64,000 nucleotides of DNA from Pseudoscleropodium purum (GCA_963969395.1 OZ017797.1:4464001-4528000), one strand, 5' to 3'; numbered from the stretch's first letter, positions 1-12,740 are shown. Numbers and translations: made by a program. The notes: generated by a model from the sequence alone, not told the origin.

Positions 1-119
1 TTCCAAAATGAATTTGCAAGCTTGATTTGAAAGATTATTGAAGGAGTTGTGATAGTTTGAAGGTAAGAAGTTTGTGGTTACCCAATTAAGAGGAGCCGAA
101 ACTTTTGAGGCCTTTGATG

Positions 120-545
120 TCTGGAAAGTAGCTTGGAATGAGCTCAAATTTGAAGGAATATTAGTGTATTTTGTTAGCTTTCTATAAATATATTACACTT
201 CACAATTGGAGTATTTTTGAGTGAGATATAGAGATTCAAAGGTAGAAAGGTCTGCTGCCTTTAGAGAAGGAAGGCCGAGGCTTGCTTTGTTCATAATGTT
301 TGGACAGTAGTTTACAATGAGCTCAAATTTGGAGGAGTATTACTGTATTTTGTTATCTTTCTAGAGACTTATTATACTTCACAATTGGAATATTTTTGAG
401 CGAGATATGGAGATTCAAAGGTGAAGAGGTCTGCTGCCTTTAGAAAAGAAAGGCCAAGACTTGTTTGTCCATAATGGTTAGATAGTAGCTTAGAATGAGT
501 TCAAATTTGGAGGAGTTTTAGTGTATTTTATTATCTTTTCAGAGA
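120..545. repeat. Degenerate ~179-bp satellite, about 2.4 monomers
   Basis: The phrase agctcaaatt starts at 141 and 320, and a variant (agttcaaatt) at 498. This gives a 178-179 bp period. Each monomer runs on through a gctttct...attacacttc block and a ggtctgctgcctttag block. The same monomer, more diverged, makes up the array at 10050-10850. The period is in the range typical of plant centromeric or pericentromeric satellites, but function cannot be read from sequence. Confidence 0.8.
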
Positions 546-1560
546 GATAAAATATTTAATATTTGAAGTTGTGAAACCTATGTAGTGTTAGTTTGAAGTT
601 CAGAAGTAGTTTGGGATTAGTTTTCAATTTTCTTGTTGTGTTTTTGAACACTTCAAGAATACAAGACATAGAGGAATGAAGAAATGAAGGAGTGAAGATC
701 TTTGGAACCCTCTTGTGTATTGTGGTTTGTAGCCCGATTTGTTTTATTTGTTATTCCCATCCGGTTTTGGAGGCTAGATGTTTTTCCTTTCTGCATTGTA
801 AACTTGTTGTGGGCTCTGTGGATATCCAAGAGTAGTCCCATTTTGTGTTTGTGGTGACGAAGTGGGATTGATCACCCACATGGTCATATTTCGTTGTTCC
901 CACCAGTGAGGCACGATTTCTGGTCACTGTGGGTTTGAAGTTTAGAAGCCCATCATCTGAACGGCATCTCGTATTATGCTGTCCCGTTTTACCCGTCCGA
1001 GGCCTATGGTTTCTTATCACCTACCTGATTAAACCCTTACCCATTTAGAGCCAACATAGGATAGGTCAGAGGAAGATTGAAGATTGAAGACCAAAGATTG
1101 AAGACCTGAAGATTGTTTGAAGTCCCTGGTTAACTAATTCCAGTTGCAGCCAGATACCCTGTGTATTCTCAAAGTGCATTCATCTTAACCTGACAACGTT
1201 TTAAAGCTCCAATTTAGGTAAGAGATAGCTATTTTGAAAATTAATACAGTAAGTTTTGATGCATCAAAATTTCACTTGAAACAAAGCTACTACCTACGAG
1301 TTATGTGCTTTCAAAGATCTCCTACATGCAATTCTAGCGGTAATACACTACTTCGCCTTTCTCTTCATAACTTGAGATAAAAATATGGTAATGAGAATTT
1401 TGATAGCTCGATAGAAAGCTAGCAACAAGATCTATATTCTACTTAATTTTCATTTTGTTCTAAGAATTTTTGAGACTCTAGGAGAGGCACAAAGTGTTTG
1501 CTCCTCTTTTTGGGTAGCAACAGACTACTCCTCACTCAAAAGCCTATGAAATTCACATAC
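546..1560. other. Intergenic, no gene recognised
   Basis: I see no convincing coding frame. Around 1075-1130 there is a short run of agattgaag-type units. GC is near-normal at 700-1050, which might mark an old transcribed sequence, but no family is recognisable. Confidence 0.5.
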
Positions 1561-2004
1561 AATATTGAAATCAAGTGAAAATACCGCCAAAAGAAGTGCA
1601 ACACTACCATGTATAACTCTACTAAATTTTGTATTCAAATTCGTCTTCAGCAACACACAGCAACCGAACAAAGTTTCGGTTTTTCCCACTCCAATATACC
1701 ACACTCACACCAACGTCGACCCCCGAGAGAGGAGAGAATCCCCCCCCCCCCTTTCTCCTTCCACATGGGCCACATCAGCCCATGTGAGCATCTATTCTCC
1801 TATAGGCTCCCTAAAACTCTACTTTTTCTAAATTCCAAATGCTTCTTTAAGTTCACTAATCCCAAAGTCAACAAAAAGAAGGTAAACAATCAACTACTTT
1901 CATCTAATGTGAATAAAATTTAATTGGTGGTAGCCAAAACCCTAAAACAAAGGCTAAAATACATTACCTTAACACCACAAAATCTAATTTCAAAATCATT
2001 TGCT
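1561..2004. other. CT-rich segment with C-tract and CACATGGGC palindrome
   Basis: A run of about 14 C lies near 1740-1752. It is followed at 1762-1786 by a perfect 9-bp inverted repeat (CACATGGGC, 7-nt spacer, GCCCATGTG) that contains E-box-like CACATG cores. The open frames across it are low-complexity and look like chance. It could be a promoter or leader for something to the right, but no partner gene is evident. Confidence 0.35.
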
Positions 2005-2475
2005 TTACACACTTAAGAACTCCAAAACACGCAAAAGTAAAGCAGCAATGTAGTTAGCTCTCCGTTCTGCGGTCAATAGATTGAGTGGTCTTTGAAGCCA
2101 AAGACGTTGGCCTATTTCACTGAAAATACAGGTGACCACTTGTTCTTCACCGTTGTTTTCAAAACACCCTTCAAACACCATTTGATAGTTCTCAGAAAGC
2201 ATAGGTTCAGATTCCAAAACGATCACCAAAGATTTTTTATCCAATTACAAAACTGACAATAAAGTTTGCTGGTTATCTAGATCTATTCGTGGTTGAACAC
2301 GACGTTCAAAAGGTCCAGCATCATCTCGCATACGCAGTCTTGATGAAGATGATTGATTTGAATCAACCGGTAATTGCGATAATGGCAATTGCCAATCGTC
2401 AAGGTCTTGTGAATCTATAACTACGAATACTAAAACCCAAACTATAACCAACTCAAAGTAGAACATGAGAAGCAA
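2005..2475 (-). pseudogene. Coding-like fragment of unknown family, one in-frame stop
   Basis: Two minus-strand frames, 2245-2475 and 2005-2244, abut in the same frame and are separated only by one TAA. The conceptual product of about 155 residues starts with a hydrophobic stretch. It continues through an acidic/Ser-rich part (DLDDWQLPLSQLP, NQSSSSRLRMRDD) and ends in a compositionally normal, gene-like region (FEGCFENNGEEQVV, IGQRLWLQRPLNLLTAERR). I do not recognise the family. The balanced composition sets it apart from the AT-rich surroundings, so it is probably a real exon fragment or decayed gene. Alternatively the two halves could be exons, with the TAA in a mis-read intron. Confidence 0.4.
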
Positions 2476-2734
2476 TACTACTCAGTTCTTTTATTTCTAT
2501 ACCTAATAGCTTCTTTAAGAAGTTTACTTTTGTTTTAAATACTCCAATCACACTATACTAGCTACCTTTATAATAAAATCAAAATACTAATAATCAAACG
2601 TATATTTTTTTTCTTTTTGTATCAAAAGGCAACCTAGGTGATAAAAAAAAATAGACTTAGGAACACTGTTCCGTCAGTCAATATACCAAACAACCAATCA
2701 ATAGTGGTATAAAACCACCTTAGGATCAACAACG

Positions 2735-2925
2735 GCTGCCAAGTTGCGGACTTGGTTGGTTAGAGAAGTTCCCAATTAGCTACCAGTTGGTTCCGGGTTC
2801 GAATCTTGTCGGATTCGTTGATTCAGTCTGAGTAGTTGCAACTTGGCGCCGCTAGTGAAAGTAGGAAATAACTAGTCAACCAGCGAGCCCCCCTGTCCCC
2901 CTGAGCTAAGTGACAAGATCCAGTA
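2735..2925 (+). mobile_element. tRNA-derived SINE-like element
   Basis: A pol III-type internal promoter is visible: an A-box-like GGTTGGTTAGAG at about 2754-2765, then a B-box GGTTCGAATC at 2796-2805, at tRNA-like spacing. The rest does not fold as a functional tRNA. The body continues as acttggcgccgctagtgaaa and a C-rich stretch ending near ccccctgagctaagtg. A diverged second body follows at 3060-3200. Confidence 0.6.
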
Positions 2926-3059
2926 CAACCCAAGACCGTAGATTTCTCCACGACCCCCACCTTTTCTATCTCAACCCTTTTCTTGAATTAGGGCTCAAGG
3001 TTAATCTTTTGATGTTTTTAAATAATATAGTTATTTACAACACGACAGCGGGCATATGG

Positions 3060-3200
3060 CCACATGGCTTGGCACTGCTAATGAAAACTAGGCAGGTAAC
3101 TACCAGCTGGCGCCACCTACCCCCCTGAGTATGCGAGAAGATGCAGAGACTTCAAATTTCGTAGTTATTACCACGGTTCTTCCTCTTCCCCCTTCATTCA
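3060..3200 (+). repeat. Second, partial SINE body
   Basis: The sequence from cttggcactgctaatgaaaa through tacccccctgagtatgcg parallels 2845-2925 of the preceding SINE. It lacks the A/B-box head and ends in a CT-rich tail. It is either a headless copy or the second half of a dimeric SINE. Confidence 0.45.
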
Positions 3201-4489
3201 TCTGATCTCTCCCTTCCTTTTTATCAATCTTTTTATTTTTTTAATTTATTTTTACTTATATTTCAAAACAAACTTTCGTGACATTTTATAATATATTTAC
3301 ATACAAAGCCATTTTGCAGTACGACAACGTATTGTACGTGAATTAAAAAAATGAATTAATTCACAACTTGTAATTATTTTTAAGGAACTTAATTTATTGT
3401 CACATTTCAATCATGCAAGTATTTGGACATTTAATAGGGCCTTTAGAACTTGAATATAATTTATTTGTTGTATTTAATAAATCTCAATTTAATTATCTCA
3501 TGTTTGTTGTACATAATTTAAAAAAATAAACTTGCAACTTGTGATTATTTTTAAGAAACTTAATTTATTGTCACATTTCAATTAAGCAAGTGTTTGGGCA
3601 TTTAATGAGGTGTTTAGGACTTGAATATAATTTGCTATATTTAATAAACTTCAATTCAATTATCTCATGCATATTGTATGTGATTTAAAATTTTCTCATG
3701 AATTTGGTATCTTGAACAAATTTTGAACTTGTAAGAATTTTATTTTAGTCAAATTATAGCATCATAAACAAGAATTGTGAACATAGTACCTTCAAATACA
3801 ACGGTTTTAAAGTTTAAATGTCATGAATATTTGAACTGACTTCTACACATATAGTTAAAATAATTTTAATGAATTTTGTATTTCGGACATATAGTGAACT
3901 CGAAATAAATTTTATTTATTTTTAATATTGTTTATTTTAGTTAATACGTCAACAATAAGGTCTGTTGTAACATCTCAGTAATGAATTGAAAGTCTAAACC
4001 TAATTCTAAAAGTTTTAGTTAATTTGTTAACAATAATGTTTATAATAACATCTCAATAATGAATTGAGAAATTTTTGTTAAGAAATATTTTAATTTGTTT
4101 GTAATTGAATTACAAAATGAAAAATTCTCTTAATTTGTTTGTTTTAAAATTACAAAATGGGAAAAACCAAAACAAGAAAAAAAAAAATTAATGAAAAAAA
4201 GAAACTCACATCTTTGGAGAATAGAGCATTTAGAGAGACTTGTACATTAAGTGCATGGTAATGTTTTGATCAACCATATGTGTTGAAAAAGTGAAGAATA
4301 GTGATGATAAACATAACTCTGTTATATACATGTCCTTATTATAAACGATTGAGTTATGAAAAAATAGTTGTTGTTAACAAAGTTATGAATGAAGTTGTGT
4401 TATTTTAACTCATTCAATAATATGATACCGAACAAGTACATGAAATCTGAAAAAATTATACATATTTTAATTGAGGTTGAATATGGAGC
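3201..4489. other. AT-rich intergenic DNA
   Basis: No gene is visible. A diverged direct repeat occurs around 3350-3500 and 3530-3680 (shared phrases ttaatttattgtcacatttcaat and ttgtgattatttttaag), suggesting an old duplicated repeat unit. Confidence 0.6.
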
Positions 4490-4951
4490 TGTCACGGGAT
4501 GTAGCGTCAGAGGCCTCTTTACATCGTAGTGTTTTATCGTAAGTTAGTTGTTGCTAATTTACGTGTGTAAGACGTACGACCGGCACACCTCATTCATCCT
4601 ACGGATGAGTTTAATCCGTTAGGGTTTTATGTGTGTGCGTATGGTAGCGCACATGTATTTGACTTGACGTCTTTGTCAAGTCAAGCTTTGTGAGTGAGTT
4701 AGAGAGTGTTAGTGATTACCGTTGCTTGTAAGTGATTGTTTGTCATTAGTGAAGGCTCCGCATTCTCTCATACTTCCTACATTCGTTGATTCTCCCTTTG
4801 TGGAGTGCGAGCCGCTTAATTACTCTTGTGATTTGCAACATACTCCTCAAGGGTGTACTTAACATAGTTGTGTTTGACTATGTTTTTCGTTTGTTTGATG
4901 TTGGTTGAGACTCTCGATCTGTTGTGGTTATCGATCTTTCTTTACACGACA
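4490..4951 (+). mobile_element. Solo LTR
   Basis: A 462-bp block starts TGTCACGGG and ends ACACGACA, giving the TGT...ACA ends of an LTR. It is flanked on both sides by GAGC (4486-4489 and 4952-4955), a likely short target duplication. Its GC is higher than the flanks and there is no internal domain next to it, so it looks like a solo LTR left by LTR-LTR recombination. The body is unrelated to the chromovirus LTR at 44737 apart from the TGTCACGG start. Confidence 0.65.
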
Positions 4952-7131
4952 GAGCCTATAAGATTACAAGAAATGGAGCATATCAAGATGAAAATGGTTG
5001 TATGAAAGCTTTGAGATGAAAAGTAGGATTTGAAATTATACTACATCTGTTTAAGAGATACCAATTAATACAAAAGCTGCGAAGCAATATTGAGGTGTTG
5101 GCAAAGTTTGAAAATAAACAATACTTAATGTGAAAATTGACTCAAATTTTCAATGCCAATTTTGAATGCATGACACTCACTTTGTTTGCTATAGTTTCTG
5201 AAGAAGTTGAGTATGTTGAAATGTCAAATTTTGAACAGATGTAATTAATTAATTTAAAAAAAATTAATATCCAAATAGCTAACAAAAATATAGTTAAAAA
5301 ATTTAAAAATATTCAAAATCAACAATTTGAAAATTCTAAATAGGATAAAATAGTAATGAAAGAAAAAAAAATTATGTGTATTTTTTGCAAATTTTAGACA
5401 TTCTATACTATTGTAATTTTTTTCTCTTTCTTCTATTTATATTCCTAATTAGTAATTGAATTTAATTCCCATCTTTGTAGAGAAATTTGTAAAAATTTTA
5501 AATTTCAGTTTTTTGATTTAAAATTTCAAAAGTTTCATAAAAAGTAAGGACTCACTTTAAGTTTTTAAGCTTTATGTTTTTTGAGTTTCTTCAAGTTTTT
5601 ATATTTATTTTTTAATTGGCAATGACTCTTATTTGCAAAAATTGAATTGAAAATCTTGATTTTTTATCTAATACCCCTTACCATGTATTAGAACTCTTTT
5701 CTTGGATATTTTTATTTCTTCAAGTATTTATTTTATATCTAGCTGTCTTTTCTTTTTTCTGACTATATAAATAATTTGGTGAATACTTTGTAAAGTTGAT
5801 CAATCTGAATTAAAATTTGGAGGAGAATTAAAAAACATTCTTATCTCTATACCTAGTGGTACTCTTTTAACCATTTTTAAATTAAAGAGATTTAGCAAGA
5901 AATTTAAAAAATCAACTTGTTTGTATCTGGTCGCTTTAGTTACAACAACGTTTAAATTCAGATGTAAGTTCTTAATTTGTTACAAGGCTTACACTTATGA
6001 TGTGTATTTGTATAATTTATTTATGAGTCATACATACATTATAATAAAATAAAATTGAAAATTAAAATGTAATGTAGTGATTGTTTATTTGATTTTTATT
6101 GCATACTATTTATACTATATTTTTTTATTATTATAAAAATCTTAAATCATTATTGATTGAATTTAAATTTAATACAAATTTAAAGATTCTTTAAAATTCT
6201 ACTTCTCATTCTATATTCTATAATTTGGAATTTATCAAATTTTATATAGATTGTTCATATTTGAAATGATTTAGTTGTTTATATAAATTTATCTTACAAA
6301 TTTGTTTTAATATAAAATTGATTTGATCTTGTAATTAGAATTGGATATCAAATTAGCATAGATCGAAACTTAGAATTTAAATGCAAAATGCTTTAAGCCA
6401 TAAGTTCTCAAGACCATAAATTCACAAGACCACAAGACTATAATTCCAAAGTCTATAAGATCACAAGACCATAAGTTCATAAGACCACAAGACTACAAAT
6501 TTGAAAGTTTAGAAAATGAAAAATCTACAAGATTATAAAAAGAATTAAAAGACAATAAAATTGTACGAAAAATTATTTTCAATTATGATAAAAAAAAGTT
6601 AAAGATGAATGCACGTAGTTTGCAAAATTACATTTATAAATATATTATTATTTACATTAGATTGTATAAACTTTAACAATGACATAAAAAAAAAATTTAT
6701 ATTAAATAAATAAAAACAAGAATGTTATAAATCAATCCTAATTCTATATTTTTACAATATTTAATTTTTCAAATTTTAACGTATAAAAGTTGTAGAAAAT
6801 AAATATAACTTGGAACAAAAAATAAAACAAGATATTCAATTATTGTATTTAGCATTGCACAAATATAAATGTCTTAAAGCTATATACTACAATGATGTCA
6901 TGGCAATAAAATGATATAAAACCATATAATATATTTCATAATTTCATTGTTAATATCTTCAATGTTTTATAAATGAACATCATTACTTCTTTGTTTTCAA
7001 TTTCATTTGAATGTTTAAGTAATAAAGTATACAAGTTTATTTTTTGAATTTTAGAGTTTCTTCGTGTTATGTTCACAATAAAGAGGTTTAATAATTGTAA
7101 GGACTTCGTCGTCATTTTTACAATAACATAT
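4952..7131. other. AT-rich intergenic DNA
   Basis: No gene is visible. At about 6410-6510 there is a run of short degenerate units (cataagaccacaagactat and relatives). Confidence 0.6.
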
Positions 7132-7408
7132 ATATAATGACAGGATTGACAGGACGGTCGGATGTCCGGGACATCCAGACGTGGACGCTGTGTCCGCAGC
7201 GTCTTCTGACATTCGCGGTCTTGGCAGACGAAGCGTCCGCCGGGACCGCCCCGTCTGCCCTCTCCGCCCCGCCCACCCCCCCAGTCCACCCGTCCGCCTT
7301 CCGACGGCGAGAGGGACATTGCGTCCGCTGGCGTCCGTGAGGACGGACGTTCGGGTTATGGACGCTATTTTGGGGCGGACGTATTGATTTGTCAACCCTA
7401 TACAATGA
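7132..7408. mobile_element. CpG-rich Mutator-like MITE, copy 1
   Basis: The element (7141-7399, 259 bp) starts caggattgacaggacggtc and ends gtcaaccct, so its termini are inverted AGGGTTGAC. It is flanked by ATATAATGA (7132-7140) and ATACAATGA (7400-7408), a 9-bp target duplication with one mismatch. Nine-bp duplications are typical of Mutator-like elements. The interior is crowded with CGTCCG/CGGACG words and is far more GC-rich than the flanks. Overlapping open frames inside it are composition artefacts. Confidence 0.8.
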
Positions 7409-10049
7409 GGTTCTAGCTGTTGTTGTAGTTGATTTTTTTAATGAGTATATAATACACTATTCAATTACATCTTCCAAAAAATTAAAAAATTATTAATTTT
7501 TTCTTATTTTATTTAAGTGTAATTCTTAGACAAATCAATTATAAGTTAGTATTAAAATTTGATTTTTGGTTAAAATTAGTTGTAAGTGTTTATTTACGAA
7601 CTTTTAATAAATAAACAAAATACAACCAAATTCTTTATTTTTTAACGTGATTTTACTCTATTGAGTGCTTAAAATTGATTCATTATGCCTTTCAAGCAAT
7701 GAATCTTTGTTATTTTAGTTTTAATTGTCTTAATCCTTAGCAATAATTCACAATTTATAATTTAATTTAATTTTCAAATTTACTATTTCTAATATTTATT
7801 TTAAAAAATGATATTATCATAATTTAATTACAAAAATTGAGAAAAAATCTTATGTCATTTGACATTTGTGAGTATTTATTTATCTACCTTTAGTATATAA
7901 GCGAGTACAACTAGGTTTTAATGTTTTAGTATAGATTCTTAATCCAAAGGTGTCTAATGTCAATCCATTGTGTTTTTCAAACGATGAATCTTTCTAAATT
8001 CAATAAAATCACTAATGACTATCCTAATTATTTTAAAATTAGTTCTAAACCACATTAAAGTTTCAAGTCGTTGTGATTTTTTAATAAAAATATCTATAAT
8101 CAGAATTTCATTCATTTAAGTTACACTTTAGCTCATGCCATTTCTAAAAATATAAAACTTGTAAGATTTAGAAATTCCTACAACAAGTTATAGTCGAATG
8201 AAGTTGAAGTCTTTAAGAAGCCATTTGAAATTCATTCATCTTTTTTGTCTCTTTTTTTATTTCAATTATTCACAAATTTTGAACCTTGGCTTTCTACCAC
8301 TACCTTTTTTAAATTCTTTCTATCTAATGTTAATTCTAAATTTCTCTTTAATTGTCTTTAAAAAATTCTAATTTACTTCCTACTTCATTTCTAAACTATA
8401 ATTCTCCTTCTGTAAATTTATTGTTTTTGAACTTTTGAATTTGGTTCCTTATAGAGTTTAAGATTACCTATTCAAATTGCTAAAAAAATTTTAATTTGAA
8501 CTTTTTTAGGTGAAAATTATAGGTAGATGAAGTTTGACCGCTAATTAGTACTTCAAATTTTATCTGTGATTTTCTACCAATCTACAACTAACTTCCAATT
8601 TTACTTTTCATCTTTGGATTTTTCACTCTATTTAAGTTTTTATTCTTGTTCTTTGTAGATGAATTAGACTAAATTTCATCCAATTTGACTCCTAAACTTC
8701 ATCCATACCTATCTTGTTTTGACTTTAATTTCTAAGTATTTATGTTTTTGAAAACCACAAGATGTATTCTAAAGATTCTAATTTCAAAAATCACTTGACA
8801 TCTAGTTTTTATAGGTCTAACTTGTTTAAGTCTCAACTCTACTTAATTTTATTAATTAATGGAAAATAAAGAGTGTTACAAGAGGACCTCAAAGCTTGCT
8901 TCTTCAAAATGGCTTTCTTGAGCCTTTTCAAAATTTTCTAATTGGTTCATTTTTATTTAGAAATTTTTTGATGTTTTTTTATTTTGTACAATATTTTTTT
9001 TCCTTTAAAGTTAACATAAACTATTTTCTATCCTTTCAATCTTTCCTTTCTATCTCTTTTATTCCTTCCTTTAATATCTTATTTTATCTTGAATTTTCTA
9101 ATCACTATTTTTTAATTTTGTTAATTTGAAGGGCATTCATCCCATTTGTCAACAATTTTCGACTACTTCTATAAAACTTCTTGTGTTATTTCCTGATCTC
9201 TCTCTTTTATATCTAAATTCCCAAATTACTTTAAATCTCACTCATCATTTTTCTTCTTCCTATTTAAATGTTGGAGAATTTTTTGTATAAGAGACTTTGA
9301 GAGTTTGATAGCAAAGCAAATTGTTTGTATTTTATAGATTTTATAACTAATGCTCAACTATGTTACTTTAATTTTTCTTCATTTTAAAAATTTCTTCCTA
9401 AATTTTAAATCTTCCTCTCATCTATTATATTCTTCTTTATCATTTTTTTTTTTGGAAATTTTTTGAATTTCCATTAATAAATTCCATCCAAATAGATTAA
9501 AGCCTATTAGAATGCGGAATAAGGATTATTTGTCAGGTATGAATCCTATTGTATAGACGAGGCAACCTCCAAGCCAACGGTATCGCATTGTGAATGCTTT
9601 TAATATGTAAAAATGTATAATTATATGTCAAATTGAAAGATATTTTTAAAGTATCAAAAGACAATTGAAATGATATTCCTCTAGATATTCTATTTTTTAC
9701 CTCTGTTAAACATTCATTTAATTGTAATTCTTTTATTTTCATTGAGAAAGATATTTTGAAATTTACTTCATGTGTTAGAAGTTATTAAAATGAAAGGTGA
9801 AGTTTGTTTTACCTTTCTTTTATTTGATTTTAATTCCACATAAAAATGTAGATAGAGTTATAGAATAGAAAAAAATTAAACAATGAATGAAATGTAATTC
9901 ATATAGTTTGTTTGAAGAAATCCACTTGTTTAAATGGAGGAGATGGAGAATGAGGTGAAAGATAGGGTAAAAGAGTCTTTTTCTTCCTCTTCATAGTTTG
10001 CTTAAGAGAGCTGTGAGTTTGGGATAGATATAGCATGTTGAGTTCTATA
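7409..10049. other. AT-rich intergenic DNA
   Basis: No supportable gene. A Phe/Leu-rich frame at 8896-9129 and a minus-strand frame at 9533-9742 have no recognisable domains. Confidence 0.6.
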
Positions 10050-10850
10050 AATTTTGTAATCAAGTTTTAAGAGCATGTTTTTCTTCTTCTTATAATTTCA
10101 AAATCCTATCACTTGCTCTATTTGAAGTTTCTATATGAAAATTATGTTTAAGAAAATGAGAAAAATTTATTTGGCATAGAATTTGAAGATAAAATCCTTG
10201 AGAGCCTACAAGTTATGAACAAACCTTTAGAGAGGTTGTATATGCTTGTATTAACTTTCCAAAAACCTATTACACACTTGATTTGAAATTGTACAATGAA
10301 AGTTATGCACTTGGAAGTAAAGTAGTGATGAACTGCTTTTGAATCTAAGAGAGAGAATTTTGATCACCTATAACTTATGGAAAATATTTTTATTTTGGTT
10401 GAGTCTTGAAAGAACTATAAATTCTTATGTTATCTTTCTAAAAAGCTATCATACACTTCATTTGGAGTTGTATAGTAAAAGATATGGTGCTAAAAATATA
10501 AAAGTGTAGAGTTGTTGCCGAAATTGAGAGCATCAACTTCAACACATTATAAAACATAGAAATTATCTTATTTTGAGTTGAATTTTGAAGAAATTGTAGA
10601 TATCTGTATTAGTTTTTCAAAAAGCTATCACACACTCAATTTGAAGTTATATAGTAAGAGATGTAGATTTGAGAGTAGAGTAATGTTAAGCTGTTTTTGA
10701 TTTGAGAAGAAAAAACTTTGGACGGCTATAGAAGATGGATAGTATTTTATTTTGACTGGAATTTTAAAAAAGTTGTATATATTTATATTAGCTTTCCAAA
10801 AAACTATTACACTCTTCATTTGGAGTTTTGGAGCAATCATAGTGCTCACT
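10050..10850. repeat. ~179-bp satellite array, about four monomers
   Basis: The anchor ctat in the block ccaaaaa-cctattacac-acttcatttggagttg lies at 10267, 10446, 10625 and 10804, exactly 179 bp apart each time. A shortened monomer precedes it (anchor at 10106). The monomers align with those at 120-545 through the ttgaa-tta-gctttc-aaaa-ctattacac-ttggagt core, so both loci belong to one satellite family. Confidence 0.85.
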
Positions 10851-10995
10851 TGAATGCTCGGTACTTCTTTGAAGCATTTCACAAGTTTTATTTTCAAGAC
10901 ATTCAACTTCTTTACAACTTTTGATAGTATACTTGGATTATACTATCTTTTACAGAACATATATGATATTTATACGACTTGAAGCATTATATGAG

Positions 10996-11091
10996 TATTT
11001 ATACAAGTACTTATACGAGTACTTATATAAGTATTTATACAACTACTTATACAAGTACTTATATAACTATTTCTACAAATATTTATACAAC
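10996..11091 (+). repeat. 12-bp minisatellite, 8 copies
   Basis: Eight uninterrupted 12-bp units (consensus TACTTATACAAG, with variants) fill exactly 96 bp. Read in frame they give a Tyr-Leu-Tyr-Lys/Asn repeat inside an 87-codon open frame at 10921-11184. I take that frame as a by-product of the repeat. Confidence 0.85.
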
Positions 11092-12422
11092 TTGGAGAAT
11101 TCTACGGGTATTTATATAACTTCAAATGCTATACAAGTATACATACCAATACACGTATTATTCACATATATTTTATTTGTATAGAGACGCAGTATTTGAT
11201 ATATATTATTTGAATTTCACTTCTATTTGGTTATAGGTTCTTTTATGTCTTAAACCAATTCTTGTTGCAGTTAGAAACTACGCATTTTTTCAACCCAAAA
11301 TCTCTCTCCACGACAACGGAGAGCCCCTAAGCAAATAGAGAGCCTTTACCGTACAAACAAAGAGTCCTTAGTTGGCCCTTTTCATAAGGAAGAAGGTTGC
11401 TTGCCCTTTTTATAAGGAATATGATTTGCTTGCCAACTTCCCCTAAAAAAGAAGTAGCTAACTAACTGCCATTGCCTCGCCTTTGGCCTTTCTCAAGGAT
11501 TTGGTCCCCCAATGAAAAATAAAAACAATAAATAAATAAATATAATAAAAAAGTCGAAAAAGAACAAAAAATAAAAACCAACAACAAAATAAAGGTTAGT
11601 TTGGCATTATTGTAGGATGTTTGGAGAATTAAACTAACTTTTGGAAGTTATGTTAATATGAGCAATTATTTGCCACTAATGTTAGTTTGTTTGATTTTTT
11701 GCTAAATGAATTGTTGTAAGGACAAAGCTTTGCCATAAACTCTTAGAAAATCATTAAAAATATGGAAATAAAATACCTATTGGTCTTGAAGCTAAAGCTT
11801 TGCTGTGGTTTTTTAAAACATACTAAAATTCTATCTAAATCTATTTTCACAAAGTCAAAGCTTCACCATAGGGTCAAACTCAAGGCCAAAATTAGAAGTT
11901 TCACAAACCAAAATTAGTAGAACATAACAAAATGCTATGCACACACTAGTACACTTTAAAAATCACACATTTAAATTAGTACACAAAAAGTTAATAGTGC
12001 AAATTTGTTAAAAAAAACATGCACTAGAGGCCCCCCGAAGCGACGTTGCCAAGGTACAATGGAAAGTAGACTTTAGAATTAGTACAACAAGAATAAACTT
12101 AAACAAGTTAGAACAACAAATTGCAACACTTGTAAATACTTAACAAACGTTGAAGGGACCTCAAATTCATCAAAAAAAGATTCAAAATAACAACAATTGA
12201 ACTTGAAATACTTTTAAAACACACATTCACAATTTTGGTTCAAAATGACCAAAATGTCCACACAAATGGAGCAACGTGTTAGAATGCCAAAAAGAAATGG
12301 CTACAAAAGGTGAAAAGAGAAGAAAAAGGGTGCCATTGTATATTCTTTCAAAGGCACCCGCCTCCTTTCATTTTCTCATAGTAATTTTATCGTTTGGGAT
12401 TTTAATTCCAATTTATCAATTT
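11092..12422. other. Intergenic, no gene recognised
   Basis: There is a somewhat GC-richer patch at about 11290-11510 with repeated gagagcc and cataaggaa phrases, possibly an old LTR fragment. The rest is AT-rich with nothing recognisable. Confidence 0.45.
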
Positions 12423-12740
12423 TGACTTTCTAGGGTTGACAGGATGGTCGGACGTCCAGGACGTCTGGACGCGGACGCTGTGGACACAGCGTCCGCTGAC
12501 ATTCGCAAATGCCGTCCGCCCCGTCCGCCCTGGTACGGCCATCCGCCCGGTTATGGCCGTCCGATCGACACGCGGACTAATCTGATCCGCATGATCTGGG
12601 CGTCCGCCCCGTCCGTCCGCCTTCCGACGGCGGGAGGGACGTTGCGTCCCTTGGCGTCCGTGAAGACGGACGTCTAGACGTCCGGGTTACGAACGCCTTT
12701 TTCGGGCGGACGTAGAGATTCATCAACCCTGTGACTTTCT
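12423..12740. mobile_element. CpG-rich Mutator-like MITE, copy 2
   Basis: The element (12432-12731, 300 bp) starts agggttgacaggatggtcgg and ends catcaaccctg. It is flanked by a perfect 9-bp duplication, TGACTTTCT, at 12423-12431 and 12732-12740. The interior resembles copies 1 and 3: ggacgtcc palindromes at the left, cttccgacggcgggagggac in the middle-right, and a gggcggacgta block before the right end. It carries an extra segment near 12540-12600 (cggccgtccgatcgacacgc type) that the other copies lack. Confidence 0.85.

Noticed and set aside
2751..2810. Functional tRNA gene
   Set aside because: A and B boxes are present, but the acceptor and anticodon stems do not form a tRNA; a SINE head fits better.
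7051..7405. Several overlapping open frames on both strands
   Set aside because: They lie in the CpG-rich MITE; openness follows from composition.
9533..9742. 69-codon minus-strand frame
   Set aside because: No recognisable domain; AT-rich chance frame.
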